Shown piece by piece: positions 35,667 to 45,462 of a stretch of DNA of 64,000 nucleotides. The stretch comes from Mesorhizobium sophorae (GTDB taxonomy: Bacteria > Pseudomonadota > Alphaproteobacteria > Rhizobiales > Rhizobiaceae): contig NZ_NNRI01000004.1 in assembly GCF_002270415.1 (NCBI RefSeq), positions 56,197 to 120,196 on the forward strand. The letters run 5' to 3'. Under the pieces are notes generated by a model, which made no database searches, was not told the DNA's origin, and worked only from the letters and a program-made list of their open reading frames with translations. The position numbers were made by a program, and so were the translations under genes. Position 1 is the stretch's first letter, and each line of letters starts with the position of its first letter.

Positions 35667-36185
35667 TCACCTACAACTCCACCGCTGCCGCGTCTTGCCC
35701 TTCAGCCGGTCGACGACCACGGTCACAGTGTCGCCGGCGTAGTCGACGAAGAGTTTGTCGCCAGCGGCATGGTTCTGCCGCATCGTCACCGGCAGGTTGG
35801 ATGCCCAGCCTCTGTAAAGATCACAATAACGGCTGTAACGGTAACCATCGGGGTGACGCTCGATGTATTCGTCCCAAAGGATCTGCAGCGTCACATGCTT
35901 GCGCTTCAACTCGCGATGCACGTAAGCCCAGTCCGGCTCCACGCTGCGGCGGTGCCCCGTCTTCGTCCCGTTCGCCTTGTAGAGCGCAGCCTCCAGGACC
36001 GCGTCCGTGATCTCATCCCCTAACGGCCAGGCCAGGCCGGCAGCCTCCGCCCGGCGAAGCGTTTCGCGCACCGTCGAGGGCGCTGCGCCCACACGGTATG
36101 AGATCGCCTTGTGGCCAAGGCCCTCTTCAAATCGATATCTCAAAATCTCGCGGACACACCGCATGGTCACTCTCTCGGCAGGCAT
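35667..36185 (-). pseudogene. N-terminal fragment of an IS21 transposase (IstA)
   Basis: About 172 residues from ATG 36185. It has the HTH region (RVTMRCVREILRYRF; AISYRVGAAPSTVRETLRRA) and the start of the catalytic core (GDKLFVDYAGDTV, first Asp). The remainder and the istB gene are absent. The IS21 end repeats lie just upstream at 36260-36351. Confidence 0.82.
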
Positions 36186-36259
36186 TTCGTTCCTTCCCTG
36201 GACAACCCAAAAGAAGAAACATTCCACCAGCAGAGCACCCGGCCCAAACACCGCCACCA

Positions 36260-36351
36260 GGGGGCGGCATCATTTCGGAATCAGCGGGCGGTTAATTCTC
36301 GGAACGAGGGGCGACATCATCTCGGAATCGGGGGGCGACTTCCCTCGGAAC
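36260..36351. repeat. Terminal repeat array of the IS21 element
   Basis: Four imperfect direct repeats of about 22 bp with the theme GGGGCGAC-atcat-CTCGGAA. Such multiple terminal repeats bind the IS21 transposase. Confidence 0.65.
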
Positions 36352-36539
36352 TTGCACGCACGCAGCACATCGCCATCGCCGGCCTTCGAGATGCGGCCCT
36401 GGACGTCGATCGAGGTGCCTGACTGCCAGCGCCGCGATGTCAGCCCGAAGTACGCCGCGACATCGCGCGAGCGGCGGAACCGCGACGGATCGTCGACCGC
36501 CGTCATGAAGCTCAACGCCGCCACCGGACCTGGTCCCAC
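36352..36539 (-). pseudogene. C-terminal fragment of an IS110-family transposase
   Basis: About 62 residues of the IS110/IS116 C-terminal domain (VAALSFMTAVDDPSRFRRS, then AAYFGLTSRRWQSG). It is cut at its downstream end by the IS21 terminus, so the IS21 inserted into an older IS110. Confidence 0.78.
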
Positions 36540-36636
36540 GTCATAATGCCCATCTCGCTACGTTATTGAAAGACAAAGGTGTTTTGATCCGGATTTGATG
36601 ATGACGGCCCGTTGAGGCACGGGCCGGCGGGCTCGA

Positions 36637-37897
36637 TCAGATGCGACCGTACAGGCACTCGAGGAAGAACTGGAGGTCCTGCTCCGACAGCGACCGGCCG
36701 CTTTGAGCGCCGAGGAGCGCCAGCGCCTGTTGCAAATGGGGGCCGAACTGGTGGAGGCCGCCTGGCATCATCCGGCGGCCACTGCCGTCACGCGTAAGCG
36801 TATCATGCGGGTCGTGTTGCGCGAGGTCGTGGCAGACGTCGAGGGTGACCAGATTCATTTGTTGTTGCATTGGCAGGGCGGCGATCATAGAATCTTCGAT
36901 ATTCCGTCGTTTGATGACCCAAGATGAGCCTTTGCAATATTGCTCGGCGGGGATGATGCCGGCACGAATCTGACGAAGGACCGTCGCGGGGCTCAGATTG
37001 AGCATCCTGGCGGCCTCGGTCAACGTGACTTCGCCGCGCTCGGCCCATTCGCCATCCCTGTAGACGGCGATGTCGTGCGTGTTGCGGAAGCCCCGCACTC
37101 GCGACTGTGTCCAGCCATTTGATCGACCTGTCCGCTTTCCTGCTCGGTTGAGCATGCCAGCAATAGCCTTGTCAGGCATCATTCGTGCGCAGGCGCGGAT
37201 CAACTCCACCGTCTCAGGCTCGACGGTCCACCGCGTTTGACCCCGCCGGTTCTTTCTTACCGCCAGGCGGGTAATACTGTCGGCGCGCCCGCGTCGCAAA
37301 GCCATTCCACCGCCGCTCGAGTTCGTGAGCAACCAGACGATTCTCGGGGTCGACCGTGTCGCCTCGTAACGCGCCTGTTCGAGAGCCAACTCGATCTGCC
37401 GCTGTTTTTCGCCAGACTGATGCTCGCGCTGCGCGATCGCCTGGATGGCTGCTTCAACGCCGAGCGGTTGCAGCAACCGCACGATCTCGACTCCCACCGC
37501 CTCGTCGACCCGCAATGCGCCAAACGAGATACAGGGGTCACCGTCAGGATTGCTCCGGGTCGCGTCACACGTATAGCGGCCGACATCACCCTTGGCGCCA
37601 TTATAGCCGACAAGCAAAGCCTCCCCCTTGCGCACCGGCCCGCGCACCATCATGCCCTTGCCGTTGGCATTGTCAGCGATCAGCCGTTGGTTCCTTTCAA
37701 AGTCTGCCCAGGGACAAATAGCCTTCGTGATGGTCAACGAGCAAGACTGCCCAATCTGAGCGAGCTTTGCGCCGCCCGCGCACGATTCGCTTGCGGCCAT
37801 TTTCGATTATCGTCCGACTTCCGGTTCGGCCAAAGGCGTAAGCACCGGCATAAACAGGATTAGTGAGAAGGTTGCTCACCGTCGTGTAGACGGGAGA
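36637..37897 (-). pseudogene. Large serine recombinase, N-terminally truncated and frameshifted
   Basis: The frame starting near 37897 (VYTTVSNLLTNPVYAGAYAF) is the middle of a large serine recombinase. A frameshift near 37712 (one extra base in CCC) moves into the frame running to 36637, with KGMMVRGPVRKGEALLVGY, a zinc-ribbon region and a long helical tail with an HTH-like segment (LTEAARMLNLSPATVLRQI). The catalytic N-terminal domain with the active Ser is missing. It is probably the dead integrase of the neighbouring ssb/Lar/ACP element. Confidence 0.75.
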
Positions 37898-38853
37898 GCG
37901 GCTTCCTTGCTGTCGTGATACGTGATGATCCAAGCGTTGCTTTCGGCATCAAGAACTCCGCTCACCCACGCCTCTGGCAGCGACTTCGCCCGGCGAACCA
38001 GCAGGAATGCTGCCGCTTCGCCTATCTCGCAGAAGATGTCCTCGACATCGCGGTAACTCTCTTCGGGATTGTCATCGTCCCAGAACAGGTCGGCGTCACG
38101 CGCCGCAGCCAACTCGGCTTGTAGACGGGTGATCTCGGCCATAGCTGTTGCATGGTCTTTGAGGGCCTGCCGATATTGGCGCTCGAACGTCTTTGCTCGG
38201 ATATCCTCGACTCGACTGATGATCATCGGCTGCGTGGTGTTGACGGCTTGGTCCAGTTTGGAGGCCAGCACATCCCGCTCCTCCGTCAGGGCGGCGATTG
38301 CAGCGGTAGCTTCGCGTTCAACGTCTCCCAGCGGTACGTCAAAACGTGGCAGACTATCCAGGTGCGCCGCGCGAACATTCAGCCGCGACACCAACTCGTC
38401 TGCCTCTCCTGGTGCTGGTGCCAACTCGTCGACGTGATCTGTCACGCTGATAGCAGGATCGGTCGCAATCATCTGGTAGGCGGGGAAAGCTTCGGCCTCA
38501 GCCTTCGATGCGAACTGCTTCGCCTCGTTGGCGTCGGGCGTCCACCAGTGCCAGCCGCCATCTTCGCTTTCGGCGTACCAGTGCGGCTGGGTGTAAGGGC
38601 TGCCATACTTGCCGATGCCATCCTTGCGCTCGATCAACCAAGCAGTATTCCGTGGTGCGCGGGTGGCGCGACGGTTCCAGGCTGCGATGGCGCGATCCTT
38701 CGACGAAGCAATTGACGGAGGACCGTGGAATTCTGGTGCGCCAGCGCTGCCACAGGATGTGCACTGCACGCGATAGCCGTCGCGCACGATACCGAGCTTC
38801 GGTTTTTGCCCTTCGCAGAACGGGCACGGCTTCAGCTCCCCGGCGCCAGCCAT
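37876..38853 (-). CDS. Lar-like restriction-alleviation protein with long C-terminal region
   Basis: About 325 residues from the ATG at 38853, which overlaps the ssb stop (TGATG). The N-terminus has the Lar zinc motif: LKPCPFCEGQKPKLG and VQCTSCGSAG. The rest is a variable, partly coiled-coil region (about 190-260). Lar proteins counter host type I restriction in mobile elements. The 3' end runs into the recombinase relict and may be truncated. Confidence 0.7.
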   Translation of the reverse strand: MAGAGELKPCPFCEGQKPKLGIVRDGYRVQCTSCGSAGAPEFHGPPSIASSKDRAIAAWNRRATRAPRNTAWLIERKDGIGKYGSPYTQPHWYAESEDGGWHWWTPDANEAKQFASKAEAEAFPAYQMIATDPAISVTDHVDELAPAPGEADELVSRLNVRAAHLDSLPRFDVPLGDVEREATAAIAALTEERDVLASKLDQAVNTTQPMIISRVEDIRAKTFERQYRQALKDHATAMAEITRLQAELAAARDADLFWDDDNPEESYRDVEDIFCEIGEAAAFLLVRRAKSLPEAWVSGVLDAESNAWIITYHDSKEAALPSTRR

Positions 38854-39371
38854 CAGCGCCACTCCGGACTGAAAGGTATGTCGTCGTCAAGGTCACTGTT
38901 CGACCGTCGGCCAGCGCCGCTACCACCCTGCCCGCTGCTGCCGAAGTCGCCACCACCGCGGCCACCACCACTTGATCGGTTTTCCTGCCGTCCGCCGCGA
39001 TCGTCACTGCGATCGCCATCACCGCCATTCCTGGTATCGAGCATCTGAAGCTCGCCCCGGAACCTCTGCAGGACGATCTCTGTCGTATACCGATCGGCGC
39101 CACCCTGATCCTGCCACTTGCGGGTTTGCAGCTGGCCCTCGAGATAGACCTTCATGCCTTTCTTGAGGTATTGCTCCGCGAGCTTGGCGATATTTTCGTT
39201 GAAAATCAACACGTTATGCCATTCTTTACGCTCACCGCTGTTTTTGTCGCGCCAGCTCTCCGATGTAGCGATCCGGATGTTGACCACCGGATCACCGCTG
39301 TTGAGCCTGCGGATCTCCGGGTCCGCCCCCAAATTTTCAATCAACATCACGCGGTTAAGTGAACCGGCCAT
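38853..39371 (-). CDS. ssb: Single-stranded DNA-binding protein
   Basis: 172 residues from ATG 39371. It has the OB fold ([38 protein letters not shown]), a Gly-rich linker, and an acidic tail ending [11 protein letters not shown], close to the canonical DDDIPF tip. A plasmid or mobile-element SSB, coupled to the Lar-like gene by TGATG. Confidence 0.92.
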   Translation of the reverse strand: MAGSLNRVMLIENLGADPEIRRLNSGDPVVNIRIATSESWRDKNSGERKEWHNVLIFNENIAKLAEQYLKKGMKVYLEGQLQTRKWQDQGGADRYTTEIVLQRFRGELQMLDTRNGGDGDRSDDRGGRQENRSSGGGRGGGDFGSSGQGGSGAGRRSNSDLDDDIPFSPEWR

Positions 39372-39482
39372 AGCGATCTCTCCTTCTGAACTTTCCTGTT
39401 TCTTGTTCCAACCCGCTGCCGTACCAGTGCGCGACGGCGTCGAGTGCGGCGGGCCTGCTGTGGCGACCATGCGCGTATCGCT

Positions 39483-39719
39483 TCAGCCATGGTGCAGCCC
39501 CGCGCCTTTTCGCGCTCGCATGGCGTAGCCGAACCCACGTTCGGCGCGCTCCATCGCGGCTTCGAAACGCTGAAGCCAGTCGTCGAGAAACCGGTGATGG
39601 CGTTCGAAGGCGCTGTCGATCGAGGATGCCGCGCCGCGCATCTCGCTTGCGGCACCCGACATCGCGTTGCCGGCGCTGCGCACCTCTTCGGCGCCAATCA
39701 GATGCATGTACTCAGCCAT
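39483..39719 (-). CDS. Small hypothetical protein
   Basis: 78 residues from ATG 39719, overlapping the stop of the upstream gene by 8 nt. Helical (RSAGNAMSGAASEMRGAASS). No recognised domain; phage or mobile-element type. Confidence 0.45.
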   Translation of the reverse strand: MAEYMHLIGAEEVRSAGNAMSGAASEMRGAASSIDSAFERHHRFLDDWLQRFEAAMERAERGFGYAMRARKGAGLHHG

Positions 39720-40044
39720 CATAATCCTCGTCGTTTTCGCAGTCGTCCAAGTCATCGCCGTAAGAGTCGAGTTCCGCGCGGGCTTCATCTTCGACGCGCT
39801 TGGTGCAGTCGTCCCAGACGTCGTAGACGCGCCCGGACATGCCCACTTCGTAGTCGCGGAGTGGCCGCAGGCGTGGCTTGCGGGTCTTGCACCAGTCGCA
39901 AGTGCCGGACCAATCGGCGTTCTTCATCTCCTCGCGGTAGGCGGCGAGGCACTCCTCGCACATGTCGTTCATCTCAGAGCCGAAGCTGTCGGTCTCGCCT
40001 TGGATGCGAGCGACGGCGGGGCGATCCGGATGGTCGTCGCACAT
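39712..40044 (-). CDS. Cys-rich small protein
   Basis: 110 residues with MCEEC and TCDWCKTRKPRLRPL, a probable zinc site, and an acidic tail (DSYGDDLDDCENDEDYDG). Function unknown. Same operon as ssb. Confidence 0.5.
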   Translation of the reverse strand: MCDDHPDRPAVARIQGETDSFGSEMNDMCEECLAAYREEMKNADWSGTCDWCKTRKPRLRPLRDYEVGMSGRVYDVWDDCTKRVEDEARAELDSYGDDLDDCENDEDYDG

Positions 40045-40101
40045 CGTCCCGTCCGGGAGTCGTGCCCGCTTCCAGGCAGCGAGGAGATCGGGCCGGTCAC
40101 G

Positions 40102-40440
40102 TCAGCCACGGTTGCTGGCCTTTCCATCGATGTACTTGACCGCCTCGCCAAACGTCAGGATCGTCTCGGCATCGCTGTCCGCGATCTCGATGCCGAACTC
40201 CTCTTCGAAGGTCATGACGAGTTCGACGAGGTCGAGGCTGTCGGCGCCGAGGTCTTCGATGAAGCTGGCGCCGTCCGTCACCCTCTCGGCGCCGACATTG
40301 AGATGCTCGGCCACGATTTTCCGGCCGCGTTCTTCGACGGTCACCGGGCGCGGCGACTCGTCCGACTTCGGCTGGTATGGGCCGTTGGTCTGAGCCCTCC
40401 ACCACAAACGGAAATTGTCCGTATCGGAGGGCTCGCTCAT
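40102..40440 (-). CDS. Acyl carrier protein with N-terminal extension
   Basis: 112 residues from ATG 40440. Residues 34-107 are a normal acyl carrier protein with the phosphopantetheine Ser68 in '[12 protein letters not shown]'. The first about 33 residues ([20 protein letters not shown] and more) are an extra region not found in AcpP. It is encoded in a mobile-element cluster with no fatty-acid genes nearby, so a specialised role is likely. Confidence 0.82.
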   Translation of the reverse strand: MSEPSDTDNFRLWWRAQTNGPYQPKSDESPRPVTVEERGRKIVAEHLNVGAERVTDGASFIEDLGADSLDLVELVMTFEEEFGIEIADSDAETILTFGEAVKYIDGKASNRG

Positions 40441-40454
40441 GACCATTAGAAGAC

Positions 40455-40850
40455 TTGGCGCCAAAGGGCCTCGGAAGTGCAACAGTTCGAGATAGATATG
40501 CGCGCCTTCGGCGATGGCCTTGCGCTGCGCATCGCTCGGATGAAACCGTCGGAGCCCTCCTCGAGGCGAGATCTGGCCCGAAGGGATATGATGGGAAGTC
40601 GATCGTCTGCGTCGTTCCCTATTCCAGGGAAGGCATCATTAACAAGACGTCGTGGTGGCACATCGACAGCCGCGCCAACAATTGCGACAAGCCTGCCGAC
40701 ACCGAGCATCGCTGCTGGTGCCGGCATGGCACAGTCGGCGAAACAGTGCATGTCGACAAGGTCGGCAACACCTGCGGGGCCGGTGCCGGGTCGATCGGCG
40801 TGCCCGGCTTCCACGGCTTCCTCCACCACGGCGTGTTGAGGGACTGCTGA
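40455..40850 (+). CDS. Hypothetical His/Cys-containing protein
   Basis: Up to 131 residues; only the part from about residue 45 looks coding ([31 protein letters not shown]). The true start is uncertain, as no good ATG was found. Its stop overlaps the next gene's ATG (TGATG), which supports translation. Confidence 0.4.
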   Translation: MAPKGLGSATVRDRYARLRRWPCAAHRSDETVGALLEARSGPKGYDGKSIVCVVPYSREGIINKTSWWHIDSRANNCDKPADTEHRCWCRHGTVGETVHVDKVGNTCGAGAGSIGVPGFHGFLHHGVLRDC

Positions 40851-41071
40851 TGTCCGTCGCCATTGGCCTCTTCCTGAAGAAGTGGGTGCTGCCGATCCTC
40901 GTCTTCGGTATCACGCTGCCCGTCTGGGTCTTCCTCGCAGGCGCCGAGGTGACGCGCTGGAAGCTAATGGGCATGGGTGCACTCGGCGTCACCGGCATCG
41001 CCTTCGCTTCGCTCGGCTCGGTGGTCACCTACTACTGGACCGATATCTGGCGAGTCCTGCGCGGCATGTAG
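40850..41071 (+). CDS. Small membrane protein
   Basis: 73 residues with two membrane segments (WVLPILVFGITLPVWVFLAG and GALGVTGIAFASLGSVVTYY). Coupled to the upstream gene by TGATG. Unknown function. A good intrinsic terminator follows 28 nt after the stop. Confidence 0.55.
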   Translation: MSVAIGLFLKKWVLPILVFGITLPVWVFLAGAEVTRWKLMGMGALGVTGIAFASLGSVVTYYWTDIWRVLRGM

Positions 41072-41098
41072 ATCTGTTTCGCCCTCTCAAGGCGCGCA

Positions 41099-41130
41099 CC
41101 GCTTGGCTCCGGCCGGGCGGGGCTTTTTTC
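41099..41130 (+). terminator. Intrinsic terminator
   Basis: Nine-pair stem CCGCTTGGC / GCCGGGCGG (two G-T pairs) with a TCCG loop, then GGCTTTTTTC. A classical rho-independent terminator for the membrane protein gene. Confidence 0.75.
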
Positions 41131-41159
41131 GTTTCTGGTGCCACCCTATATCGGCCGGG

Positions 41160-41342
41160 ATGTTCAAGCTTCCCGAGATCGCCTATCCGCTGAAGATCGA
41201 CACCATCGGCAAGATGCTGGCGCTGGGGCATGAGGCCGATATCCATTGCCTGACCACGGGCTGCCATCATACGAGCCGGCTCAACCTGGTGGCGATGGGC
41301 AAGCGCATCGGCGGGAGCGCGAGCTGTGGCGGCAGGAGGTAG
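41160..41342 (+). CDS. Small hypothetical protein, Cys/His
   Basis: 60 residues from ATG 41160 (MFKLPEIAYPLKIDTIGKM). It has a CLTTGCHH segment suggesting metal binding. Similar short proteins occur in rhizobial mobile elements. The C-terminus may be altered by a frameshift (GGSASCGGRR). Confidence 0.5.
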   Translation: MFKLPEIAYPLKIDTIGKMLALGHEADIHCLTTGCHHTSRLNLVAMGKRIGGSASCGGRR

Positions 41343-41829
41343 TAAGGGCGCGCGCCGAATAGGTGGCTGGACACTTTCCCGAAAAGCTCAATGATTATCT
41401 GGAAAGGTCGACTGTCCAGAAATCCTGTATCACGTTGAAATTGCTCAATTCAGGTACACCGCCCGCGACAGCACATTGGGGCTGATGTGACAGTGGTATG
41501 TCGTGCACTGCAACAATCTGCCTCCACTGACTCTATCCGGCGGATACGCCTGTCATGGCTGCCGCAAGAAGCGCTTCGTCACAAACCGCTCCCTGCGGGC
41601 GATCGGAAATCGGCTATTCCGTCCGCCGGTGACAGAATTATCGAAGCAAAATGCGTGCCGAATTGGCATACACCTGCGCTGCACCGGTTCTCCAGAAAGG
41701 CGGCCTGGCCCCCTGTCCCTTTTTGTCGGGCTTCCGACACTCTTGTCGGGCTTCCGACGCAAAAAAGGCTTGCCGATAAGAATGCTCCTGAGCAGGCCAA
41801 GCAGTAGCGCTTAGAGACCGTTTTGAAAA
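41343..41829. other. Unassigned stretch
   Basis: About 490 nt with no gene I can support. A duplicated TTGTCGGGCTTCCGAC motif (41726-41758 region) is visible. Confidence 0.35.
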
Positions 41830-42462
41830 TCGGCTTGGTGGGGTTTAGCCAGAACGTCAGGTCCGGTCCATCTGGTGATCGACAGCGCGGGCTTGAAGAT
41901 CTTCGGCGAGGGCGAATGGCTGGAAAACAAGCACAAAGCCAAGAGAAACCGCAAAAGATGGCGCAAGCTTCACCTTGGTCCCGATCTTGTCAGTTGTGAG
42001 ATTGTTTGCTCCGAATTGACCACCGATGATGTCGGCGATCCGGCAGCGCTACCAGGACTTTTGGACCAGATCAGTGGCCCCGTCGACAGGTTCATGGCCG
42101 ATGGCGCCTATGATGGAGGGCCTACCCGTGATCTTCTGAGGACACGCTTCGGCGAGATCGTAGAGGTCGTTATTCCGCCTCCAAAGACTGCCGTGCCCAG
42201 CCCGCAATCGGGTCTGCCCCCATCGGTTCGCGACCGCCACATCGCTGAGATACAGACCAAGGGCCGGTTGGCTTGGCAAAAATCCACCGGCTACAACCAA
42301 CGCAGCCGGGTCGAGACCCAGATGGGCCGATGGAAGGCCGTGATAGGACCAAAGCTCAGAGCGAGGAACGCCGGCAATCAGAACACTGAAGCCAAGATCG
42401 CAGTCCGAGTTCTCAACCGGATGACAGAACTCGGCCGTCCTGAATTCAAGCGCGTTGCATGA
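41830..42462 (+). pseudogene. IS5-family transposase, 5' truncated
   Basis: From about 41830 the frame reads SGPVHLVIDSAGLKIFGEGE, the second half of an IS5 transposase. DDE residues are in VIDSAGL, FMADGAYDGGPTRD and the C-terminal 'NQRSRVETQMGRWKAVIG' (Glu). The N-terminal third is missing, with a stop just upstream. Confidence 0.82.
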
Positions 42463-42502
42463 ACCGTGCCGCAGGTAGGGTTATATCGCCCCAAAGTCCG
42501 AT

Positions 42503-42613
42503 CCGTGCAACATTGCGGGTCGTACCTATGAGGACACCAGCGTGCTGCAAGCAGCCAAGGCCTATGAACGCGCAAGGCCGTGGAGGGGTACGCGACCCAA
42601 TCTCCAAGTCTGA
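42503..42613 (+). pseudogene. C-terminal remnant of an amidase
   Basis: About 36 codons encoding AGRTYEDTSVLQAAKAYERA and ending RPWRG plus 7 residues. This matches the C-terminal signature of amidase-family (GatA-like) hydrolases. Everything upstream is gone. Confidence 0.55.
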
Positions 42614-42707
42614 CTGACATCCAATCGAAGAGACGACAGGGCGAGCATGCCGCCCATAGCATTCTGGTGACCATATCTCGCAATTCGGTACTGAAGGAAG
42701 TTTAACT

Positions 42708-43397
42708 ATGATAGACAACTACAATGCTTACCTAGCCGAAGCATTCGGCACCGCATGCCTGGTTTTGTTGGGGTGCGCGTCAGTCACGTTAGCTGGCAAT
42801 GGCGCCGCGTTGCCTTTGGGCGGAATGCCTATCTCGTTAGCATTCGGACTGACCGTGACTTTTCTGATCTATGGGATTGGTCCGGTCTCAGGATGTCATA
42901 TCAACCCCGCAATCACTTTGGGTCTATGGGCCGCGAACCGGTTCACTGGTGCAAAAGTTGTCGGCTACGTGGCAAGTCAGCTTATCGGAGGTCTGGTTGG
43001 TGCTGGCATTTTGCTTGTCATTCTTAAGGGTCGGACGGGGGGATATGACCCTGCCGCGCTTGGGTTAGGACAGACCGGTTGGGCGCAATACAGTGTTGCT
43101 ATTGCCTTTGTCAGCGAATTCGTCGCGACTTTCATTTTCATGGCCGTAATCATCGGGTCGGTCGCGAACGCCGATAGCAAACTACTGGCCGGTGTCTCAA
43201 TTGGGCTTTGCCTATTTGTGTTGATATCCTGCTTTATCAACGTTAGCGGGGGATCACTCAATCCGGCTAGGAGCATCGGGCCCGCCATATTTGTCGGCGG
43301 CACGGCTATTTCGCAGCTATGGCTGTTCATTGTCGCCCCAACGCTGGGCGCCGTTTCTGCTGGCCTGATTTTCCGCAAGAGAGAGGTTTCGAGCTAA
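42708..43397 (+). CDS. aqpZ: Aquaporin Z-type water channel
   Basis: 229 residues, six membrane segments and two half-helices with NPA motifs ('SGCHINPAIT' and GGSLNPARSIGP). The Arg after the second NPA, which is part of the selectivity filter, is present. Start ATG 42708 has GGAAG upstream. It looks intact. Confidence 0.92.
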   Translation: MIDNYNAYLAEAFGTACLVLLGCASVTLAGNGAALPLGGMPISLAFGLTVTFLIYGIGPVSGCHINPAITLGLWAANRFTGAKVVGYVASQLIGGLVGAGILLVILKGRTGGYDPAALGLGQTGWAQYSVAIAFVSEFVATFIFMAVIIGSVANADSKLLAGVSIGLCLFVLISCFINVSGGSLNPARSIGPAIFVGGTAISQLWLFIVAPTLGAVSAGLIFRKREVSS

Positions 43398-43442
43398 TCG
43401 CGTAGCGGCTTCTCAATCATTTGCAGTGCGGAGGAACCTGCT

Positions 43443-44440
43443 TTGGAAAGTCGAAACTATCGCGTCCAGCCGCCGTGGAAGAAGAACGCGCTGATCGACA
43501 ATGACACCTACCTGAAATGGTACGCCGACAGCGTGAAGAATCCGGACAAGTTCTGGGGCATGGCAAGCGCATCGACTGGTTCAAGCCCTTCAGCAAGGTC
43601 AAGAACACCTCCTTCGACGGCAAGGTCTCGATCAAATGGTTCGAGGACGGGCTGACCAACGTCTCCTACAATTGCATCGACCGCCACCTGAAGAAGCGCG
43701 GCAACCAGACTGCCATCATCTGGGAAGGCGACAACCCCTACGACGACAAGAAGGTCACCTACAACGAGCTTTACGACCACGTCTGCCGGCTGGCCAATGT
43801 GATGAAGAAACACGGCGTCAAGAAGGGCGACCGCGTCACCATCTATATGCCGATGATCCCCGAAGCCGCCTATGCGATGCTCGCCTGCACGCGCATCGGC
43901 GCCATCCACTCGATCGTCTTCGGCGGCTTTTCGCCCGACGCTCTGGCCGGCCGCATTGTCGACTGCGAATCGACCTTCGTCATCACCGCCGATGAGGGCC
44001 TGCGCGGCGGCAAGCCGATCCCGCTGAAGGACAACACCGACAAGGCCATCGACATCGCCGCCAAGAACTTCGTGATGGTCAACAAGGTCGTCGTCGTGCG
44101 ACGCACCGGCGGCAAGGTCGGCTGGGCTCCGGGCCGCGACGTACCACGACGAAATCGCTTCGGTGAAAGGCGACTGCAAGCCGGAGAAGATGAAGGCCGA
44201 GGACCCGCTGTTCCTCCTCTACACCTCGGGCTCGACCGGCAAGCCGAAAGGCGTGCTGCACACCACCGCCGGCTATCTCGTCTACGCCTCGATGACCCAC
44301 CAATATGTCTTCGACTACCATGACGGCGACATCTATTGGTGCACCACCGATGTCGGCTGGGTCACCGGCCACAGCTACATCGTCTACGGACCGCTGGCCA
44401 ACGGCGCCACCACGCTGATGTTCGAAAACGTGCCGAACTA
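43443..44440 (+). pseudogene. acs: Truncated, frameshifted acetyl-CoA synthetase
   Basis: Three frames in succession: [20 protein letters not shown] (43443 on, TTG start with GGAGG), then after a break near 43558 [20 protein letters not shown] to about 44135, then after another break '[20 protein letters not shown]' (the AMP-binding motif). The gene stops being acs after MFENVPNY, so the C-terminal half is lost. Confidence 0.88.
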
Positions 44441-44564
44441 TCTAGAAGCGGTCCAGAAAGAAATCCCTTCTCGGCAAGCAACGCTCGGAGACCGGACCGC
44501 ATGAGTAATTTGGCAGGCCGCGCTACCTAATGCCAATCTGATAGCATGCGATGCTCGCCGTCAA

Positions 44565-44801
44565 TTAGTCGAGATCAAGCGTCTCATCACCCAACGGTCC
44601 GCCCTTTAACAAGACATCCCGACCGGACTTCCTCGGCCCAAGCTTGGACATTTGGAGCACGAACTGTCGTCGGCGGTCATGAATCTCTTGCGGCCCTCGT
44701 TCGGCCGCCGCTGCCAACAAATCATTGAACCTGGTCCTCGCCTCTTTGACGGTCCAGATACCGAGTTCAGTACGACCGCCACTTGCCCCGCCGCTCGCCA
44801 A
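44565..44801 (-). CDS. Phd/YefM-type antitoxin-like protein
   Basis: 78 residues with a Phd-like fold start (IWTVKEARTRFNDLLAAAAE) and a strand QFVLQMSK. Normally next to a toxin on the same strand; here the PIN toxin is divergent. The start is uncertain and the gene may be a relict. Confidence 0.5.
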   Translation of the reverse strand: MASGGASGGRTELGIWTVKEARTRFNDLLAAAAERGPQEIHDRRRQFVLQMSKLGPRKSGRDVLLKGGPLGDETLDLD

Positions 44802-44898
44802 TGCACGCTCCAGTTGACCGCGTTTACTATTCGCCGGTGGTTCTGATTTAGGCCTCGCGCATCATAAAGCAATCCTAGCCGCAAAGGAGCCCACCGGA

Positions 44899-45462
44899 AT
44901 GTTTCTTCTCGACACAAATGTGCTGAGCGAGTTCACAAAAAAGAGACCGAACCGACATGTCCTTACCTGGGCAGACTGGGCGATGTCGCGACATCGGCTT
45001 GCAATCCCGTTTGGCGCCGTTTTCGAGCTGCAACGGGGCATTGAATCTCTGCGGTCGAGAAACCCAAGCCGCGCCCACGACCTCTCACGCTGGCTGAACG
45101 AAGTGCTAGAAACCGATATGATCTTCCTCGTTATGGATGCCTCAGTTGCACGGATGTACGCATCGATGACCACGGTCCCGGAGCTGAGGCATTTGTGGGT
45201 GCCCTCACCCCAGAATCATCGGCGAGGACCAAGCCAGGACCTTGCGATCGCGGCGACCGCGATTGTGTATGGGATCCCCGTCGTCTCCATCGACGTCCAT
45301 GATTTCCTTAGAATCCATGCTCATTTTGAATTACCCGGGCTTTTCAATCCCATGGAAGAAACCTGGGAAGTGCCAATGAAACGAAACCTTATGACAGGAT
45401 CGGCGAGAGCCGGCGTAAGGTCTTTAGAGGCACCGAGCCAGCACCTGAGGTGCTGCGCCTGA
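44899..45462 (+). CDS. PIN-domain (VapC-type) toxin
   Basis: 187 residues from ATG 44899 (AAAGGAG upstream). PIN features: MFLLDTNVLSEF (first Asp), AIPFGAVFELQRGIE (Glu), 'QDLAIAATAIVYGIPVVSID' (Asp). PIN proteins cleave RNA, often tRNA. The last about 35 residues seem to be read-through into unrelated sequence. No antitoxin precedes it on the same strand. Confidence 0.78.
   Translation: MFLLDTNVLSEFTKKRPNRHVLTWADWAMSRHRLAIPFGAVFELQRGIESLRSRNPSRAHDLSRWLNEVLETDMIFLVMDASVARMYASMTTVPELRHLWVPSPQNHRRGPSQDLAIAATAIVYGIPVVSIDVHDFLRIHAHFELPGLFNPMEETWEVPMKRNLMTGSARAGVRSLEAPSQHLRCCA

Noticed and set aside
40446..40829. Minus-strand 127-codon frame ([12 protein letters not shown] near its start)
   Set aside because: It overlaps the acyl carrier protein start and the plus-strand hypothetical gene; composition and lack of motifs suggest a shadow.
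44606..44917. Longer minus-strand frame over the Phd-like gene
   Set aside because: Different frame from the Phd-like protein, with no recognisable features.
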